From the NCBI GenBank assembly GCA_027729865.1, contig JAQCBM010000029.1:1-12073 (forward strand): 12,073 nucleotides of DNA, read 5' to 3'. Below are positions 1 to 8,700 of the stretch, piece by piece. The DNA comes from Actinomycetota bacterium. GTDB lineage: Bacteria; Actinomycetota; Actinomycetes; S36-B12. A model generated the notes under the pieces. It had not been told where the DNA came from, made no database searches, and worked only from the letters and a program-made list of their open reading frames with translations. The position numbers and the translations under genes were made by a program. The first letter of the stretch is position 1. Each line of letters opens with the position of its first letter.

Positions 1-1358
1 CCGGCGGCATGCTCTCCGTCGCCGAGGATTATCTGCGCCAGTTGAACCCGCAAGCCCGCCTCGAAGTGTTCGGTCAGGAACTCAACGAAGAGACCTACGC
101 GATCTGCCGTTCGGACATGATGCTGAAAGGCCAGGACGCCTCCCACATCACGGTCGGCAACAGCTTCTCCGAGGACGGCCACGCCGGCCGCAGTTTCGAC
201 TACTGCCTCGCGAACCCGCCGTTCGGTGTCGAATGGAAGAAGGTCGAAGACCTCGTCAAGGCCGAGGCCGACAAGCTCGGGTTCCGTGGCCGTTTCGGTG
301 CCGGCCTACCCCGCATCAACGACGGGTCGTTCCTGTTCCTGCAGCACATGATCTCGAAGATGAAACCCGTCGAAGAGGGCGGGTCGCGGATCGCGATCGT
401 GTTCAACGGCTCCCCGCTGTTCACGGGCGCCGCCGGCTCGGGCGAGTCGGAGATCCGGCGTTGGATCATCGAGAACGACTGGCTCGAAGCCGTCGTCGCG
501 CTCCCGGACCAGCTGTTCTACAACACCGGCATCTCCACCTACTTCTGGATTGTCACCAACCGCAAGAGCGCCGAACGACGCGGCAAGGTGCAACTCGTCG
601 ACGGTCGCGAGCTGTTCACGAAGATGCGCAAGAGCCTCGGCGAGAAGCGCAAGGAGATCTCACCCACCCAGGTGGAGGAGATCACCCGCCTCTACGCCGA
701 GTTCCGCGACAGCGACCGGGTCAAGATCTTCGCGAACGAAGCGTTCGGCTACATGCGCATCACTGCCGACCGTCCGTCGAGAGGCGAATGGCGGCCACAC
801 GAGGTCGCGGTCCGTCTCGCCGAGAACCCGGGATGGTTCGATGCGAACGGAATCTCCCCTCTTGAGGAGTACGCGATCACCACGGTGCTATCCGAACTGC
901 CGGAGATCATCGGATCTCAGAAGGAAGCCGAACGCCAGATGAAGAAGAGATTTGGAGGACTCGGCGCCAAGGAAATCAAGGCACTCGCAGAGCTCATTCG
1001 GGTACCTGCCGACACGATCGTCACCGACGCCAAAGGCAACCCCGAAGCAGACCCGGACCTACGCGACAACGAGAACGTTCCCCTCCCTGCGACCTCGGTG
1101 CAGTGGGAAGCCGACGTTGCTGACCGGCTCGCCACCATCGAGTACCGCACCGCCATCAACGACTACCTCGCCACCGAAGTCCACCCCTACGTTCCCGACG
1201 CCTGGGTCGATTACGACAAGACCAAGATCGGCTACGAAATCCCCCTCACCCGCAACTTCTACAAGTACGTCCCACCCCGACCCCTCGCCGATATCGACGC
1301 TGAGATCAAGCAACTCGAAGCCGAGATCCAAGAACTCCTCCGCGAGGTGGCGGAGTGA
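1..1358 (+). CDS. hsdM: Type I restriction-modification DNA methyltransferase subunit HsdM, 5' partial
   Basis: This is the C-terminal part of the adenine-N6 methyltransferase subunit of a type I R-M system. It transfers a methyl group from SAM to target adenines, and two HsdM plus one HsdS form the core complex. The frame is open to the left edge: the codons at 3-8 encode Gly-Gly just before the Met at 9, giving GGMLSVAEDYL, the tail of the family's SAM motif I (DPxCGTGGM). So the Met at 9 is internal and roughly 180-230 N-terminal residues lie outside the window. Counting from that Met, the catalytic motif IV NPPF is at residues 69-72 (nt 213-224). The following stretch (DGSFLFLQHM, the IVFNGSPLFTG strand, LPDQLFYNTGI) is typical of the HsdM N6_Mtase domain. 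The C-terminus ends in a charged helix (about residues 425-449) that usually contacts HsdS. Its stop overlaps the GTG start of hsdS. The gene is strongly GC-rich at third positions. No defect is seen in the visible part. Confidence 0.95.
   Translation, partial: GGMLSVAEDYLRQLNPQARLEVFGQELNEETYAICRSDMMLKGQDASHITVGNSFSEDGHAGRSFDYCLANPPFGVEWKKVEDLVKAEADKLGFRGRFGAGLPRINDGSFLFLQHMISKMKPVEEGGSRIAIVFNGSPLFTGAAGSGESEIRRWIIENDWLEAVVALPDQLFYNTGISTYFWIVTNRKSAERRGKVQLVDGRELFTKMRKSLGEKRKEISPTQVEEITRLYAEFRDSDRVKIFANEAFGYMRITADRPSRGEWRPHEVAVRLAENPGWFDANGISPLEEYAITTVLSELPEIIGSQKEAERQMKKRFGGLGAKEIKALAELIRVPADTIVTDAKGNPEADPDLRDNENVPLPATSVQWEADVADRLATIEYRTAINDYLATEVHPYVPDAWVDYDKTKIGYEIPLTRNFYKYVPPRPLADIDAEIKQLEAEIQELLREVAE
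1344..1358 (+). promoter_or_regulatory. hsdM-hsdS translational coupling site: Shine-Dalgarno and GTGA overlap
   Basis: GAGGTG at 1344-1349 fits the 16S anti-Shine-Dalgarno sequence. It precedes the GTG at 1355, which overlaps the hsdM TGA (1356-1358) as GTGA. A ribosome ending hsdM can restart directly on hsdS. This fixes the hsdS start at GTG rather than a later codon. The 13-nt block GGTGGCGGAGTGA (1346-1358) recurs with one change at the hsdS-hsdR junction. Confidence 0.7.
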
Positions 1359-2566
1359 ATGCAGCCACGTCAGCGCTCAAGCGTGCACTTCGCGCTGGCG
1401 GGGTGTCGACAGGTCTGATCAAGGGTGATGCGAGTTCAACGCCGGATCAGGGCCTCGTGCCCGGATTTAGCGCCTCCGGGCAAGATGTCTGGCTTCCCCG
1501 TGCCACCCACTTCGGCCCGGGTTTGGTGCTAAGCGCAGTCGGAGCCCGCTGCGGCAAGGTCTTTGAAGCAGATGGAGCGTGGAGTGTCGTTGCGAACACG
1601 GTCGTCCTTATGCCGCAGCCCGGAAACCATCCACGTTTCCTCTGGTACCTGGTGAACAACGAGGACTTCTGGGAGAAGGGCGGAACGGCCCAACCCTACG
1701 TGCGGGTCCCCGAGACGCTTGCTCGCCAGGTCTGGCTGCCCAGCCTGGCGGCACAGCGGGCGATTGCCGACTACCTCGACACCGAGACGGCACGCATCGA
1801 CGCCCTCATCACCAAGAAGCAGCGAATGATCGATGCGTTACTCGAGCGGCGGGAAGTCACCACCGCTCTCGGTGTTGCGGGAGCGCTTCTAGCCGCACCG
1901 AACGCCACTTCTGGCTTGCCGTGGCTCGCGTCAATCCCAACTCACTGGAGAACGGCGAAACTCACTCTGGTCGCCCGTCTCGGTAGTGGACACACACCCA
2001 GCCGCAGCCAGCCGGGGTGGTGGGTCGACTGCACTATCCCGTGGGTGACCACCGGTGAGGTCGCTGAGATGCGCAGCGACCGTCAGGAGTATGTCCTCGA
2101 GACTCGCGAACGGATCAGCCAGCTCGGGATCGCGAACTCGTCGGCGGCCGTTCACCCAGCTGGGACCGTGGTCCTATGCCGTACCGCTTCGGCCGGCTAT
2201 TCGGCCATCATGGCGACCGACATGGCCACGAGCCAGGACTTCGCCACTTGGACATGCGGACCGCTGCTGCGGCCGCGCTATCTGCTTCTCTGTCTGCGGG
2301 CGATGCGCGGCGATCTCCTCGGACGGCTCGCGATGGGGTCTACCCACAAGACGATCTACATGCCCGACATTGAATCGATCCGGATCCCACTCCCACCTCT
2401 GGACGAGCAGGACGCGATCGTCGACCGAGTCTGGGGGCGGTTGCATCGAATCGATCAGATCGTTGACACCACACAACGACAGATCGAGCTACTTCGCGAG
2501 CACCGCCAGGCGTTGATCACTGCTGCGGTGACGGGCGAGCTTGAGGTTCCGGGGGTGGCGGCGTGA
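1355..2566 (+). CDS. hsdS: Type I restriction-modification specificity subunit HsdS
   Basis: This 403-aa protein is the DNA-recognition subunit that tells both methylation and restriction which bipartite sequence to act on. The layout is TRD1 (about residues 20-127), central conserved helix CR1 (130-170, with AAQRAIADYLDTETARIDAL), TRD2 (about 189-345) and distal helix CR2 (346-395, with PLPPLDEQDAIVDRVW). CR1 and CR2 are the coiled-coil spacers that set the distance between half-sites and hold the HsdM subunits. The two TRDs differ. TRD1 is short and carries GFSASGQDVW and LSAVGARCGKVF. TRD2 is full length with GSGHTPSR, GIANSSA, RTASAGYS, MATSQDF and GSTHKTIYMP. TRD1 lacks the usual preceding W-L-x-x-IP-x-HW stretch, which TRD2 has (189-198). 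The GTG start overlaps the hsdM stop and has a good ribosome site. The stop overlaps hsdR in the same way. The DNA target cannot be read from the sequence. The length is typical and nothing is broken. Confidence 0.93.
   Translation: MNAATSALKRALRAGGVSTGLIKGDASSTPDQGLVPGFSASGQDVWLPRATHFGPGLVLSAVGARCGKVFEADGAWSVVANTVVLMPQPGNHPRFLWYLVNNEDFWEKGGTAQPYVRVPETLARQVWLPSLAAQRAIADYLDTETARIDALITKKQRMIDALLERREVTTALGVAGALLAAPNATSGLPWLASIPTHWRTAKLTLVARLGSGHTPSRSQPGWWVDCTIPWVTTGEVAEMRSDRQEYVLETRERISQLGIANSSAAVHPAGTVVLCRTASAGYSAIMATDMATSQDFATWTCGPLLRPRYLLLCLRAMRGDLLGRLAMGSTHKTIYMPDIESIRIPLPPLDEQDAIVDRVWGRLHRIDQIVDTTQRQIELLREHRQALITAAVTGELEVPGVAA
2554..2566 (+). promoter_or_regulatory. hsdS-hsdR translational coupling site: GTGA overlap
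   Basis: The hsdR GTG at 2563 overlaps the hsdS TGA (2564-2566). It sits behind a G-rich Shine-Dalgarno-like run at 2551-2558, which contains GGTG and has a spacer of about 4 nt. The block GGTGGCGGCGTGA is 12/13 identical to the one at the hsdM-hsdS junction. The arrangement supports coupled translation of a fixed ratio of subunits and fixes the hsdR start. Confidence 0.6.
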
Positions 2567-5565
2567 GCAAGTCGGAGAAGGGGTTTGAGGACGCCATCGA
2601 GGAGTCGTCGCTTTTGGCGGGCGGTTACGTGCGGTCGGAGCCGTTGCACTTCGACCGGGTTCTCGGCCTCGACACCGCTGAGCTTTACGCGTTCATTGGC
2701 GCGACCCAGGCGAAGGCGTGGGAGCAGCTGCTGTCTCGCGGGTATGGCAATGATGCGAATGCTGCGCAGAAGGGTTTCGCGAAGCGGCTTGCATCGGAGA
2801 TTGACGCCCGGGGCACCGTCGACGTGTTGCGTCACGGTGTTGTCGATTACGGCATCACCGTCCAGCTCGCGTACTTCAAGCCGGCGCACGGCCTCACACC
2901 CGATCTTCAGTTGAAGTACGAGTCGAATCGGGTGACGGTGACGCGTCAGCTGCGGTATGAGACGGGGAGTGAGAACTCACTCGACGTCGCTCTGCTCGTG
3001 AATGGCATCCCGACTGCGACCGCAGAGTTGAAGAACCAGTTGACGGGACAGAACGTCGAGCATGCGATCACCCAGTACCGCCAGGATCGCGACCCGGGGA
3101 ACGTGACGCTTGCCAAGCGTGCGGTGGTGCATTTCGCGGTTGATCCGGACCGGGTGGCGATGACGACCCGGCTCGAAGGTTCGAGCACCCGGTTCTTGCC
3201 GTTCAACCAGGGCTCCGGTGGGGCCGGTAATCCGGGTGGCGCGGGCAACCCTCCGTCAGACACCGGACATCGCACGGCGTATCTGTGGGAGCAGGTGTGG
3301 CAGCGCGACGCATGGCTGGACTTGTTGGCCCGGTTCGTGCATGTCGAGATGCCAACCAAGGGCTCGAAGGCTGCGAAGAAGAAGCAGGCGGTGACGATCT
3401 TCCCCCGCTACCACCAGTGGGATGCGGTGCGGCGCCTCGAGGCTGAGGCGAAGGCGTCTGGTGCGGGTCAGAACTACCTGGTGCAGCATTCGGCTGGGTC
3501 GGGGAAGTCGAACACGATTGCGTGGATCTGCCACCGGTTGTCGAACCTGCATGACACGACTGACACCAAGGTGTTCGACAAGGTGATCGTGATCACCGAT
3601 CGGTTGGTGTTGGACCGTCAGTTGCAGGACACGATCTACCAGTTCGAGCACGCCAAGGGTGTCGTGGTGAAGATCGACAAGAACTCGACCCAGCTCGCTG
3701 AGGCGCTGACGGGTGAGCAGGCGAAGATCATCATCACCACGTTGCAGAAGTTCTCGTACGTGCTCGACAAGATCGCGGAAGCGCCTACGCGCCGCTACGC
3801 GGTCGTGGTCGATGAGGCGCATTCGTCGCAGACCGGCGAGTCGGCTAAGGACCTGCGTGCAGCTCTCTCGAGGGGTCAGGACGAGGACGCTGCACTGACA
3901 GCTGCGGAGGCTGCCGAAGCGGCTGAGGAAGCCGCTCGAGGCGATGGTGAGGACCAGTTGGCGGTGTCGGTTGCGGGCCGTGGCCGACAGGCGAACATTT
4001 CGTTCTTCGCGTTCACTGCGACTCCGAAAGCGAAGACCCTCGAGTTGTTCGGCCGTAAGGAGTCGACGCCGGAGGGGGACCGGTATGTGCCGTTCCACCT
4101 GTACTCGATGCGTCAGGCGATCGAGGAAGGCTTCATCCTCGATGTGCTCGCGAACTACACGACGTACAAGACCTACTGGAAGATCGAGAAGGCTGTCACC
4201 GACGACCCCGAGCATGACAAGGCCCGGGCGAAAGCGGCGATCGCCCGATTCGTGTCGCTACACCCAACGAACCTGGCGCAGAAGGCCGAGATCATCGTGG
4301 AGCATTTCCGGCAGCACACCGCCGGCAAGGTTGGTGGGCAGGCCAAAGCAATGGTGGTGACGTCATCGCGGTTGCATGCGGTGCGTTACAAGCAGGCGAT
4401 CGACAAGTACATCGCTGAGCACAAGTACGCCGACGTGTCGGCGCTGGTGGCGTTCTCCGGCAAGGTCCTCGACGATGGCGACACCTTCACCGAGGCTGGC
4501 ATGAATGCGTTCCCTGACTCGGAGACCGCAGAGCAGTTCGACACCGACGACTACCAGGTTCTGATCGTTGCGGAGAAATTCCAGACCGGGTTTGATCAGC
4601 CGTTGCTGCACACGATGTACGTCGACAAGGTGCTGAGCGGTCTCAACGCGGTGCAGACCCTTTCCCGGCTCAACCGGATCAGGGCGAAGAAGACCGACAC
4701 GTTCGTGCTCGACTTCCGCAACGAGACCGAGGACATCCAGAAGGCGTTCACCCCGTGGTTCGAGCGCACCGAGGCGATCCCGACCGACCCGAACCTGCTG
4801 TGGGACACGCATCGCGATCTGATGGCACATGCGGTCATTCACGCCGATGAGATCGAAGCGGCGGTCACGGAACTGCTCGCCGGCAGGAACGTCGCGAACC
4901 ACGACAAGGTGTACGCCCGCCTCGACCCCGCACTTGCCCGGTTCGAGAACCTCGACAAGGACGATCAGGACGAGTTCCGCGACCTGATCGGCCGGTTCGT
5001 GTCGCTGTACGGGTTCGTCGCCCAGATCGTGAACTTCACCGACGCAACTCTTGAGCGCGACTACGTCTACTCGCGCGCCTTGCAGGCCCGGCTGCCCGGC
5101 CAGGACGTCGAACGAATCGATATCGGTTCCGAGGTCGCCCTCACCCACCTGCGCACCGAGCAACTCGAGACCGGGTCGGCGTCGCTCACCGAAGGCGACG
5201 GGACAATCTCAGCGATCTTCTCCGGTAAAGGCAAGATGAACGACCCCGAGCACGAAACGTTGTCGAAGATCATCGATGCACTGAACGAGAAGTTCGGCAC
5301 CAACCTGAACGAGCGCGACCAGTTGCTGTTCGACCAGTTCGAGGACACCTGGGTCCACGACCCCGAAGTCGCGGCGCAGGCCAAGAACAACGAGTTCGAG
5401 AACTTCCGCCTCGTGTTCGACCGCATGTTCATGGGCACCGTCGTCGGCCGCATGGACGACAACGAAGCCATCTTCAAACGGGTCCTCGACGACTCTGAAT
5501 TTCAGAAGGCGCTCATGGACCTCTACGCCGTCCGGGTATACCAGCGGCTTCGAAAAGCAGTATGA
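2563..5565 (+). CDS. hsdR: Type I restriction-modification restriction/translocase subunit HsdR
   Basis: This 1000-aa protein is the motor and nuclease subunit. On the HsdMS core it translocates DNA using ATP and cleaves when movement is blocked. The N-terminal nuclease (about residues 90-180) has the PD-(D/E)XK residues D141 and E155-L-K157, spaced as in the family. The superfamily 2 helicase follows: Walker A AGSGKS 311-316 (nt 3493-3510), Ia near VIVITDRLVLDRQL 341-354, DEAH 417-420, TATP 485-488, motif IV near 595-607, motif V near EKFQTGFDQP 671-680, and motif VI QTLSRLNR 698-705. A helical C-terminal domain (about 840-1000) ends with a region that normally binds the core enzyme. Two low-complexity insertions stand out: a Gly/Asn/Pro linker (217-235) with a tandem hexapeptide, and an Ala/Glu/Asp-rich loop (439-466) between DEAH and TATP. 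The start is the GTG overlapping the hsdS stop. All catalytic motifs are intact, so it should be functional. The usual length is about 950-1100 aa. Confidence 0.96.
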   Translation: MSKSEKGFEDAIEESSLLAGGYVRSEPLHFDRVLGLDTAELYAFIGATQAKAWEQLLSRGYGNDANAAQKGFAKRLASEIDARGTVDVLRHGVVDYGITVQLAYFKPAHGLTPDLQLKYESNRVTVTRQLRYETGSENSLDVALLVNGIPTATAELKNQLTGQNVEHAITQYRQDRDPGNVTLAKRAVVHFAVDPDRVAMTTRLEGSSTRFLPFNQGSGGAGNPGGAGNPPSDTGHRTAYLWEQVWQRDAWLDLLARFVHVEMPTKGSKAAKKKQAVTIFPRYHQWDAVRRLEAEAKASGAGQNYLVQHSAGSGKSNTIAWICHRLSNLHDTTDTKVFDKVIVITDRLVLDRQLQDTIYQFEHAKGVVVKIDKNSTQLAEALTGEQAKIIITTLQKFSYVLDKIAEAPTRRYAVVVDEAHSSQTGESAKDLRAALSRGQDEDAALTAAEAAEAAEEAARGDGEDQLAVSVAGRGRQANISFFAFTATPKAKTLELFGRKESTPEGDRYVPFHLYSMRQAIEEGFILDVLANYTTYKTYWKIEKAVTDDPEHDKARAKAAIARFVSLHPTNLAQKAEIIVEHFRQHTAGKVGGQAKAMVVTSSRLHAVRYKQAIDKYIAEHKYADVSALVAFSGKVLDDGDTFTEAGMNAFPDSETAEQFDTDDYQVLIVAEKFQTGFDQPLLHTMYVDKVLSGLNAVQTLSRLNRIRAKKTDTFVLDFRNETEDIQKAFTPWFERTEAIPTDPNLLWDTHRDLMAHAVIHADEIEAAVTELLAGRNVANHDKVYARLDPALARFENLDKDDQDEFRDLIGRFVSLYGFVAQIVNFTDATLERDYVYSRALQARLPGQDVERIDIGSEVALTHLRTEQLETGSASLTEGDGTISAIFSGKGKMNDPEHETLSKIIDALNEKFGTNLNERDQLLFDQFEDTWVHDPEVAAQAKNNEFENFRLVFDRMFMGTVVGRMDDNEAIFKRVLDDSEFQKALMDLYAVRVYQRLRKAV
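3217..3252 (+). repeat. Tandem 18-bp imperfect repeat coding GGAGNP twice within hsdR
   Basis: Two adjacent 18-nt units (3217-3234 and 3235-3252) each encode Gly-Gly-Ala-Gly-Asn-Pro, residues 219-224 and 225-230 of HsdR. The units differ at several, mainly third codon, positions, so the duplication is not recent or has been shaped by selection on the protein. It lies in the linker between the nuclease and helicase domains. From memory of related HsdR proteins, a single GAGNPP is usual here. Confidence 0.7.
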
Positions 5566-5587
5566 GAAGTACTACTCAGACTTGGCA

Positions 5588-5614
5588 TCTCCTGCGATTG
5601 CGAATCGCAGGAGA
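5588..5614 (+). terminator. Perfect 12-bp stem-loop after hsdR, probable terminator
   Basis: The arms at 5588-5599 and 5603-5614 are exact reverse complements (TCTCCTGCGATT and AATCGCAGGAGA) around the 3-nt loop GCG. The stem starts 23 nt after the hsdR stop. No T-run follows directly; the next T-tract is seven Ts at 5651-5657. Stem-loops without U-tails are commonly proposed as terminators in Actinobacteria, and the structure could also protect the 3' end of the hsd mRNA from decay. Because it is symmetric, a protein-binding site on DNA is the other option. A 12-bp perfect stem with a short loop is not expected by chance in 12 kb. The structure is certain; its role as a terminator is inferred. 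Confidence 0.55.
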
Positions 5615-5748
5615 GTGGCTGTCACTACCTAAGGCTGCTTCAAGTCGACCTTTTTTTGACTCAAGAGAGGTCAGAACCGGGCCTTGGTGGATTACTGGGA
5701 GCAGTACGTAATTGTGGTTCGGTCTATGTTTGTCTTTTCAGGGGACTC
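5615..5748 (+). other. Intergenic leader region between the hsd operon and the helicase gene
   Basis: This noncoding stretch holds a T7 tract at 5651-5657 and probably the promoter of the large downstream gene, but no convincing -35/-10 pair. The best guesses are TTGGTG (5684-5689) with CGTAAT (5707-5712) at a 17-nt spacing, or a -10-like TATGTT (5725-5730) without a -35. TTGACT at 5656-5661 looks like a -35 but has no -10 at the right distance. The downstream frame stays open back to the TTG at 5656, which would add 31 residues (5656-5748). That extension has no ribosome site and is not favoured. Confidence 0.4.
5740..5745 (+). promoter_or_regulatory. Ribosome binding site deciding the ATG start of the helicase gene
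   Basis: AGGGGA lies 3 nt before the ATG at 5749. It supports this ATG over the in-frame TTG at 5656, which follows a T-tract with no purine-rich element. The protein from ATG begins with a segment (ARVGSLLDFLSAFHARKNPPVRDI) that looks like the usual start of its family. Confidence 0.6.
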
Positions 5749-8700
5749 ATGAATACAGAGTTTGAGCAACAAGCACGGGCTCGTGTCGGAAGCCTTCTCG
5801 ACTTTCTTTCTGCTTTCCACGCTCGCAAGAACCCACCCGTCCGTGACATCTCTAGGTACAACCTTGAGTTGTTTCGCGAGAACGATTTTCGGCAGGTTCC
5901 AGGGATCAATTTCACGCCGAGCGCCGAATCATGGCTGACTGTTTCCTTTCTCGAGCGACCCCACGCCCCAGAGGTTCCAATTCACCTTCAATCGATTCTC
6001 GGAGCAGCTATCGGACTATCGCCACTCATTCGACCTGAAGTACGTCTTCCTGACGAACCGACGGAGGAAGATCTGGAGCGAGCTATTGAGGCGGAAAAGT
6101 GGGTTGAATCAACTTGGCAGAGATGGGCCAAGAGCTGGTCAGAAGTCGAAGTCGTGAAAGCTCTTTACCGGAGGCTTTTTGAGGCGAAGGAGCAACTAAA
6201 CAACGATCGAGACGGTCTTGAGTTGGTCTGGGGGTTCGGCAGAGTCAGGTGGGGCGTCGAGCAGGGAAACGCGATCGATCACCCGCTGCTCACTATCCCG
6301 GTTGAGATAGAGATCGAATCGACGGCCAACTCGTTGGTTGTTAGGCCAGCAGGCGCGTTGGTCGTGGAGAGCTTGTATTTGTCTGATGTGAGTCTTAGCG
6401 ATCGCCAGGCATTTAATCTGGCCCGCCAATCGCTGGAGGAGATAACTGATGTGGTCGACCCCTGGAGTGAGGTTTCGCAACCGAACCTCTTAAGACGGAT
6501 CACCCGCTCTCTGAGTCAGGATTCGGTTTTTGTCGAGCCCCCGGATGCTGCTCAGCTTTCCTCGGTGCCCAACGCAGATTCGAGTTGGGTCTTGTTTGTT
6601 CGTCGCCGGGACCTGAATTACCAAGGCTTTCTCGATGCAATGAGAAACCTCTATGAGTCGGGCTCGGAGGTGCCGAGCCCCCTGAAAGCCGTTGTCATCG
6701 ACGAACCGTCCCTTCTTGTTTCGGAAAGTTCAGAGTCAGCTGTACAGGATGACCAAGGCCGTGGTGACACTGCGCAACTCCTGCTCCCGAAACCGACCAA
6801 TGAAGAGCAGGAGAGAATACTTCGCCTTGCGCAATCAAGGCCGGGCGTGACGGTCCAGGGACCTCCCGGCACTGGTAAATCTCACACAATCGCCAACATC
6901 ATTAGTCATTACGTGGCCCATGGCAAGAGAGTGTTGGTAGTAGCCGAAAAGGAGCAGGCCCTTCGTGTTTTGTCAGACAAGATTCCGGAAGGAATCCGCG
7001 ATTTAACGGTCTCGGTCTTAGGAAATGACGAGAGTGGAAGGCGTCGGCTTGAATCGTCGATCAACAAAATTCAGACTCATGTCACTGGTTTGGATCGCTC
7101 ATTGTCCGACAATGAAATCGCGAGACTCACCTCGGAACTCGATGCAATCGATCGACGTATTGCCGAGACAACTCACCGATTACGAGAGGCCCGTGCGCGC
7201 GAAGTCGCCCAACTCAATGGAACGTGGTCGGCGTTGTCGGATCCAACTCCTGCACAGGCGGCTGAATGGACGGTGCGAAATTCCGACGAGCTTGGATACA
7301 TCCCTGACCGAATAGATGTGACGACTCCACCGCCTCTCAAGGCAGGAGAATTCTCTGAATTTCTCCTGTTGTTGAGGGAAGTCGGCATCGGCACTGCTGA
7401 AGCTTGCGGATATCTGTTGCCGGATTTGGCTCAGCTCCCCACCGGGCAGGAGCTCGCATCGTGGTTTGCGACCGTTGATGCTGTGAGAGAGGCGTTGCAC
7501 TTGGTCGGGCAGAGAATCCGCAACCTCGAAAATGCGGAGGCCGCCGGTTCAGCTCAACTCCAAGATTTGGAGAACCGTCTTGTTCAAGAGCTCGAGTATC
7601 GGAAGAAGGCGTCCTCGGGATGGTTACAGGTCGTTCTCCAGCAACTAGTAGATCCACAGCTGCAACCTGGATGGATTGATTTCGTTGAATCGCTGGTTGC
7701 CGAACGAGAGCAGATCCTCACGCTCAATAGAGGGTTGGAAGCGCACACAATCTCCATACCGGCCAACCCTCAGCCTGACTTAGAAATCAACCTCAGTGTC
7801 GCAAAGGACCGCCTAGGTAGTAAGGGAAAGCTCGGATTTTTTGCCAGTGACGTCAAGAAGTCGCTTAGTGAGTGTTCGGTAGATGGTCATCCTCCGCTGA
7901 TGGTCGATGAGGTTGAGCTCTGCCTCTCGGCCCTTCGCCGGCAGACGCTTCGTAATCGCGTCATCACGCGGTGGAAAAATCGATTTCTAAATGTCGGCGC
8001 ACCTGAATTGGAGACCAGCCAGCCGGAAATCAACCTTGGAGGTCTGCTCGACGATTTGGACGCACTAATCGAATCTGATTCCCGCGCGGCTGAGATTCAA
8101 CGTCACCTATCTGATTCGGGCCTCTTAATACCGCCAACTTTGTCCATCACAGAGATAGAAGACTTGATTAGTGCGGTTCGAGTAGCTGATCAATACGGCA
8201 GATCCCGTTCCACGGAGGGCAAGATCGATCATCTACGGAGCGCCCTTGTGGCGGGGGCCGCTACGCCGGATGCATCTCTGCTGTGGTCGAAATTTGTTGA
8301 TTTGCTGGACAGGCGTTCGACAGAGCGGTGGGACGAATTGCGCACCGAGGTGCTCGAGCTCCAGGAGGTTTCTCCGAGGGCAAAGCAGCTGCGAGCCCTG
8401 AGGGACCGTCTGCGTTCCGTGGCGCCAATATGGGCCGATCAGATCTCCAGAGATCCGGATTTGGGTCGTCGACCATCTGACTTTGATTCGGCATGGCAGT
8501 GGCGACAGCTTGATTGTTGGGTTGACGAAATAGCGAATTCAGATGACCCGGCCGAGCTGCAGAAGGCTCTAGAGACATTGAGCTCAGATCGACTGAGGTG
8601 TATTGCGAGACTGGTTGCGGAGAAGGCCTGGCGGGGTTTGGCGGACAACTTGGGAGACAAGGAGCGCAGTGCGCTTAACCGTTACCTCACCGCTTTTAAG

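Noticed and set aside
952..1428. Plus-strand frame of 158 codons overlapping the hsdM-hsdS junction
   Set aside because: It is Ser/Thr/Pro/Arg-rich low-complexity sequence, the typical result of reading a GC-rich gene out of frame.
3256..4215. Long minus-strand open frame (319 codons) opposite hsdR
   Set aside because: It lies fully inside hsdR, is rich in Arg/Leu with no recognisable domain, and arises from GC-rich codon bias of the true gene.
4363..5163. Minus-strand open frame (266 codons) opposite the second half of hsdR
   Set aside because: Again antisense to conserved helicase and C-terminal coding sequence, with no motif or ribosome site; a shadow frame.
5656..5661. TTGACT as a -35 promoter box
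   Set aside because: A 5/6 match, but the region 16-18 nt downstream is GC-rich with no -10-like hexamer.
5656..5748. TTG start at 5656 giving a 31-residue N-terminal extension of the helicase
   Set aside because: It directly follows seven Ts, has no Shine-Dalgarno element, and the extension resembles nothing in the family. The ATG at 5749 has AGGGGA upstream.
5749..6708. HEPN RNase motif (R-x4-6-H) in the N-terminal domain of the helicase, as might be hoped for an hhe-like protein
   Set aside because: No convincingly placed Arg/His pair in a helical context was found, so no RNase activity is claimed.
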